Part shown: one piece after another, positions 52,904 through 56,315 of the stretch | Numbering within the stretch: position 1 is the first letter of the stretch | Layout of the letters: the number at the start of each line of letters is the position of its first letter | Source: Chloroflexota bacterium | GTDB lineage: Bacteria > Chloroflexota > Dehalococcoidia > Lucifugimonadales > GCA-2719675 | NCBI GenBank assembly: GCA_002719675.1 | Contig: PBID01000012.1 | Location: 1 to 56,315 of the forward strand | DNA: 56,315 bases | Reading direction: 5' to 3' | Notes under the pieces: model-generated | Told to the model about the DNA's origin: nothing | Databases searched by the model: none | What the model saw: only the letters and a program-made list of their open reading frames with translations | Made by a program: the position numbers and the translations under genes

Positions 52904-53878
52904 TTATTTTCCACCGTACGTTTCCGCTATTTCGTATTCCCAAGATTTTCCATATTCAGATTCTTTTCCTTGAATATTATGTGAATTAGCTAACCAATTT
53001 GCTAATTCGATCTTTTCTTTTCTTTTTAAATGTCTAATTGTTTGATTTTCATTTTTTAAAAAATTCTCACCTTTTAAAATTTTTGGAACTGATTGACAAG
53101 ATGAAGTGTTTGAATATTCTATAGATGAGACAACAGAAGATGTATTTGATGAATAATAAAAATCAAATTTATTTGTAGACTGCACCATGCAATTGATTGT
53201 TTTAGAATTATATATGATTGAACAAAAGCCAAATAACAATGCATCTATACCTTCTAAACAGACTGTTGGAATATTCGTATCATTAAAGTCTACAAAAGTT
53301 ATATTTGGCTGTTCTGATATTTCTAATAGGATACTATTTTCATAATCTCGGAAGTAGCTACCACCCAACCACGGCTGCCAGGTAAGAATAGAATCTAAGT
53401 CTTTATAAGAGGTTGAAGGCTTAATATAATATCCTAATTTTTCTCTATTTGAATATAGCAATGTTATTAATAAATTTATTAAGTCATTTGCGGTAGATAG
53501 AGAATAATGATTTTTTATAGCCCATTTAGCTTCATGTTCATATAATAAACAATCCGAATTGATTCCATCTTGATTTAAATAACACTGAGTTTTTAATTTC
53601 CTCATCTTAAAAAGTAAAGCTCGGTTTTCACTATTTTCATTTTCTGGCTCCCAAGTTAAAACAGGAAATTTATTGTTTGTTAAATTAAATTGTGATTTTT
53701 TAAATTCTGAAATAATTTGCTGGACTTTCCTGATCGAAACAACTTCTCCATAAAGATTTTGAATTCGTCGGTGTATTTCTGCAGAAGACAAAGAAAAACC
53801 TTTGTTCAATCCACCGGAATTGATCCATACCGTCAATATTTTATCTATAATAGATTGTTGTAACTTTGGTCTTGTCAT
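52904..53878 (-). CDS. Unknown 324-residue protein with possible N-terminal helix-turn-helix
   Basis: I do not recognise this protein. The first 65 residues (RPKLQQSIIDKILTVWINSGGLNKGFSLSSAEIHRRI...VSIRKVQQIISEF) read like a winged helix-turn-helix or replication/packaging-type DNA-binding domain, with a basic helix RKVQQII. The rest is mixed and Ser/Asn-rich, with no membrane segment. The C terminus ends with KEKIELANWLANSHNIQG. The ATG has no ribosome site but a TAAAAT box (53885-53890) lies 6 bases upstream, so the mRNA may be leaderless. Next to an AT-rich region with repeats, so a regulatory role is plausible but unproven. Confidence 0.55.
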   Translation of the reverse strand: MTRPKLQQSIIDKILTVWINSGGLNKGFSLSSAEIHRRIQNLYGEVVSIRKVQQIISEFKKSQFNLTNNKFPVLTWEPENENSENRALLFKMRKLKTQCYLNQDGINSDCLLYEHEAKWAIKNHYSLSTANDLINLLITLLYSNREKLGYYIKPSTSYKDLDSILTWQPWLGGSYFRDYENSILLEISEQPNITFVDFNDTNIPTVCLEGIDALLFGFCSIIYNSKTINCMVQSTNKFDFYYSSNTSSVVSSIEYSNTSSCQSVPKILKGENFLKNENQTIRHLKRKEKIELANWLANSHNIQGKESEYGKSWEYEIAETYGGK

Positions 53879-54249
53879 TTTGGTATTTTATTCATTAATT
53901 TAATAAAAATCAATAGTTTTTGCATTAAATTGATAAAATTATATATTATTAATTCCGTTTTTAGTCTAAATATCAATTTTTAATGCATTTGTTATTAATA
54001 TTTAATAAAATTGCATTGCTTAAGTACAAATTATTTATGCGTATATAATATATATTATAAATATAAATGCGTATATTCTGTTAATTTAACAAATAAATTC
54101 ATATTGATTATTGTAATAATTCATGTTTAATACTTGTTTTTGATCGAAATAACTTTTGAATATATTCTTGAGATGTTCTAGGATTGCGTAATCTCTAAAT
54201 TATTAGAGATATCTTTTGTTACTATCTTAAGTTCTGTATAATTTTATTT
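53879..54249. other. AT-rich intergenic region with direct and inverted repeats
   Basis: The 371 bp between divergent genes contain two exact ATGCGTATAT copies (54037-54046 and 54067-54076), 30 bp apart around an alternating AT tract, and a perfect inverted repeat ATCTCTAA-ATTA-TTAGAGAT (54191-54210) 40 bp before the next gene. A -10-like TAAAAT serves the minus-strand gene. No RNA gene seen. Confidence 0.6.
54191..54210. promoter_or_regulatory. 20-bp inverted repeat, possible operator
   Basis: Eight-base perfect arms around ATTA. It is followed by ATCTTTTG, too short a T-run for a convincing terminator, so an operator for the small membrane protein gene is the better guess. Confidence 0.35.
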
Positions 54250-54549
54250 ATGTACTTATTACTTATCATAATTGTCATAATTCTTTGGATTTCTTACTTG
54301 ATTATCTCGATTCAGATTGCGAGTGCTTTCAAAAATTTTACTTCTTTTAGTAAATCGCATAATCATCATATTGTGTATAAAGCTTTCAATTATCTTTTTG
54401 CTTTAATATTTTATATTGGCTTGCTCATAGTACCTATTTATGCATTCGATATTATTGATTGGCTTATACCAACAAACTATATAAATGATCATTCTGGCCT
54501 ACAATTACCTTTCAGATTTTGGAGAGATCTACAACTTTCTTGGCATTAA
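54250..54549 (+). CDS. 99-residue membrane protein of unknown function
   Basis: Two hydrophobic segments: an N-terminal helix YLLLIIIVIILWISYLIISI (2-21) and a second at about 47-67 (NYLFALIFYIGLLIVPIYAF), joined by a polar loop KNFTSFSKSHNHH. The C terminus is aromatic and polar. No family recognised; no clear Shine-Dalgarno site before the ATG. Its low GC and membrane nature match neighbouring small genes. Confidence 0.5.
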   Translation: MYLLLIIIVIILWISYLIISIQIASAFKNFTSFSKSHNHHIVYKAFNYLFALIFYIGLLIVPIYAFDIIDWLIPTNYINDHSGLQLPFRFWRDLQLSWH

Positions 54550-54719
54550 TTAAATGTTTTAAAATCTTATATCTGAACATCCTTCTATCGTTGATCGGCT
54601 ATAATCTTCTTAAAATATTTCTGCATTAACATTGACTGCATCTGTAAATCTAAATAAATTCCAGAAAAATTTATGATGTAACCAGTTTTTCAACTTCATT
54701 TATATTTCTAATATTCCTA

Positions 54720-56183
54720 TTAGTTAGTCCAAAAAGAGTATAAACTCGATTTTTCTAAAATAAATTTCAGTCTTACAGTTTCAAAATTTATTGTATCTGT
54801 AGTGTTCCAATTGATTTTTTTGTCAGTAGAATTTTCAGATATTTTTTCACAATTTTCAAATGTATATCCTGATAATGGTTCCATAGATATAGGGTCTAGT
54901 ATTTCGGCACCAAAATATCCACTTGTTGAATCAATATTGACATGGATAGATTTTGACTGATTTATTTTTATTGGTTTAGTTATAATAATCCCTTGTTTTT
55001 TTGCGTCCATTGAAACGAAACCATCTGCTCTTAGTTTTGCTAAACAAATCCCAGTCATCTTTTTATGTGTTTGTAAAAATTCATTCATTTGATCTGAAGG
55101 GGAATTTGGATGTGCTCTGAATCGAAGTCCGTTATAGTAAATCCAAATTTCGCCATCCTCTTTGATAATAGGTCTTCCAGTAATTAAATTTTGTGCAGTT
55201 GCATAATTACTTCCATCCCATTTCCATTTTTCTAGGCCTAAAAATAGTTCTCTATTTGCAACTCTATCCCATTTGTGAAGATCTCTAGATATTGTTAGTT
55301 CAGTTAAATTTAATCCGTCATGATTACCTCTACTTGCTCCAGAGGGGTTAAAAATCAGAGGGAAACCGATATATATTCCATGATAAGGCATGATTGCCAT
55401 ATTATACACTTGAGCCGTATATCCACCTTTTGTTTCATCAATTATTTCTGGAGATAAATATTCTGGATGATTAGTAGCAAATTGTATTCTTTTAATTCTG
55501 TTTTCGTTATCTATTTCATCAGTGTGAAAAATCAGTTTTGGTTCAGTCCATTCATAAAAATTCTTACTGGTAGATAAATATACTGAACGCCCCCATTGTG
55601 TTTCATGTTTTATGGAAGCAATATATTGATTTGATTGTTCATCAAAAGTCAAATGAGATTCGTCATGGCTTGGAATTTTTGGAATATCAGGAAATTCCCA
55701 TTTCAATCCATCTGAAGAAATTCCAATTTTTCTATGTAGAGTACCAAATAATCCTTTGTATTTTTCTTTTTTGTTTTGTGATGACTCATCCAATATTACA
55801 TGATATAGATAATCACCATCAGAAGTTGGTTCTCCAGGTATATCCCAAGGTATATTGCCTGCTCCATTGAATTCATATAATCCTAGATCAGGGGTTTCCC
55901 AATTGATTCCATCTTTTGAAATTGCATAATGACATTTTCTAGCTTCAGCCAGCTCACCATAAAATGCCCAATACCACCATTCCCAAGCTTTTTTTTGTGA
56001 ATTCCATTGAGGAGAGCATCTAGTTTGAGTTCCTGTTTGGTTGAAATCAGAATTTGCTTCTAATACAGGCCCTTGAGGTTCGGGTTGGTGTAGTGTTTGT
56101 GTAACATTACTAGATCTTTCTATTGCAAAATTATCCAAAAATAATTGTTTATATTTTTTTGCATCAATGGGTTCATTATTCAC
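54720..56183 (-). CDS. Glycosyl-hydrolase-like five-bladed propeller protein
   Basis: A 487-residue soluble protein whose repeated pattern S-x-D-G-[IL]-x-W-x-x-P (YAISKDGINWETPDLG, GISSDGLKWEFPDIP, STSKNFYEWTEPK, TISRDLHKWDRVAN) is that of GH32/GH43/GH68-type five-bladed propellers. A W-E-W-W-Y-W-A-F-Y-G-E core and HDESHLTFDEQSNQY resemble the substrate-facing strands, but I cannot place all three acidic catalytic residues. No signal peptide. C-terminal beta-sandwich (about 400-487). The right-edge frame encodes a second copy of the C terminus, so this is part of a tandem family. Confidence 0.7.
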   Translation of the reverse strand: MNNEPIDAKKYKQLFLDNFAIERSSNVTQTLHQPEPQGPVLEANSDFNQTGTQTRCSPQWNSQKKAWEWWYWAFYGELAEARKCHYAISKDGINWETPDLGLYEFNGAGNIPWDIPGEPTSDGDYLYHVILDESSQNKKEKYKGLFGTLHRKIGISSDGLKWEFPDIPKIPSHDESHLTFDEQSNQYIASIKHETQWGRSVYLSTSKNFYEWTEPKLIFHTDEIDNENRIKRIQFATNHPEYLSPEIIDETKGGYTAQVYNMAIMPYHGIYIGFPLIFNPSGASRGNHDGLNLTELTISRDLHKWDRVANRELFLGLEKWKWDGSNYATAQNLITGRPIIKEDGEIWIYYNGLRFRAHPNSPSDQMNEFLQTHKKMTGICLAKLRADGFVSMDAKKQGIIITKPIKINQSKSIHVNIDSTSGYFGAEILDPISMEPLSGYTFENCEKISENSTDKKINWNTTDTINFETVRLKFILEKSSLYSFWTN

Positions 56184-56208
56184 TAGGAATATTCCTTTAC
56201 AGTTACAC

Positions 56209-56315
56209 TTACTTACTCCAGAAGGAGTATATGCTAGATTTTTCTAATATAAATTTCAATCTAACTATATCATTATTTATTTTATCATTTGTTTTCCAGT
56301 TAATTTTTTTATCAG
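56209..56315 (-). CDS. Partial paralogue of the propeller protein, cut by window edge
   Basis: The last 34 codons of a gene on the minus strand, ending TAA 56209-56211. The visible end, IVRLKFILEKSSIYSFWSK, is almost the same as VRLKFILEKSSLYSFWTN at the end of the 54720 gene, and DKKINWKT matches DKKINWNT. This is therefore the upstream member of a tandem duplication, 25 bp before the next gene's ATG. Confidence 0.85.
   Translation of the reverse strand, partial: DKKINWKTNDKINNDIVRLKFILEKSSIYSFWSK

Overview
The window is an AT-rich, gene-dense stretch of bacterial chromosome, roughly 30-35% G+C in the lines I counted. It has many short gene overlaps, frequent TTG and GTG starts, and no rRNA, tRNA, CRISPR array, prophage or intact insertion sequence that I could find. 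A sodium-translocating decarboxylase (OadB/OadG) and a Mur-free mix of small-molecule catabolic genes fit a streamlined aerobic marine bacterium. The families present (CehA/McbA-type PHP hydrolase, S58 peptidase, threonine synthase next to a MoaD-like carrier, several xylose-isomerase-like TIM barrels, a monofunctional BirA, split GcvPA/GcvPB) suggest a low-GC marine Chloroflexota (SAR202/Dehalococcoidia-like) genome. That placement is inference; no phylogenetic marker was analysed.

Layout. 1-1718: the end of an NHL-repeat protein and an amidohydrolase-2 protein with degenerate metal ligands. 1723-7302 (minus): argH-rpe-amidase-thioesterase and an MFS exporter preceded by a 30-residue membrane peptide. 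7303-8184: a scar-like region with a truncated M20 peptidase remnant, two perfect 52-bp direct repeats and a 47-residue membrane protein. 8185-13967: class-III aminotransferase, an unknown protein, msrB, a phosphoesterase and an MmpL-type RND transporter. 14139-23194: lipoprotein A, S58 peptidase, alpha-toroid protein, trmL, divergent ychF, TIM barrel, PrxQ, PHP hydrolase, thrC, sulfur carrier and birA. 23362-32400: lipoprotein B (paralogue of A), CehA-like hydrolase, nadE, the complete glycine cleavage set on the minus strand (gcvT-gcvH-gcvPA-gcvPB), and surE with an apparent CTG start. 32536-46289: valS, a peroxiredoxin whose catalytic residue is encoded by in-frame TGA, MidA-like methyltransferase, zinc ribbon protein, citrate synthase, prs, secA, an oxidoreductase, transaldolase, and three subunits of a sodium pump. 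46508-50755: pxpABC (5-oxoprolinase) followed by a GHL10-like TIM barrel and an SRPBCC protein. 50847-56315: a mannonate-dehydratase-like gene of much higher GC (transfer candidate), a threonine dehydratase/serine racemase homologue, two unrecognised genes around an AT-rich regulatory region, and a tandem pair of glycosyl-hydrolase-like propeller proteins cut by the right edge.

Working together: core metabolism dominates. The pentose phosphate genes rpe, tal and prs, the TCA entry enzyme, glycine cleavage, NAD and arginine synthesis, and threonine synthesis and breakdown are all present. Redox repair is represented by MsrB, PrxQ and the selenocysteine peroxiredoxin. The strongest unusual signal is that peroxiredoxin (35263-35769): TGA falls exactly at the peroxidatic position, and a 38-nt hairpin follows where a bacterial SECIS should be. 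No selenocysteine machinery (selA, selB, selC, selD) is in the window, so it has to be elsewhere in the genome if the reading is right.
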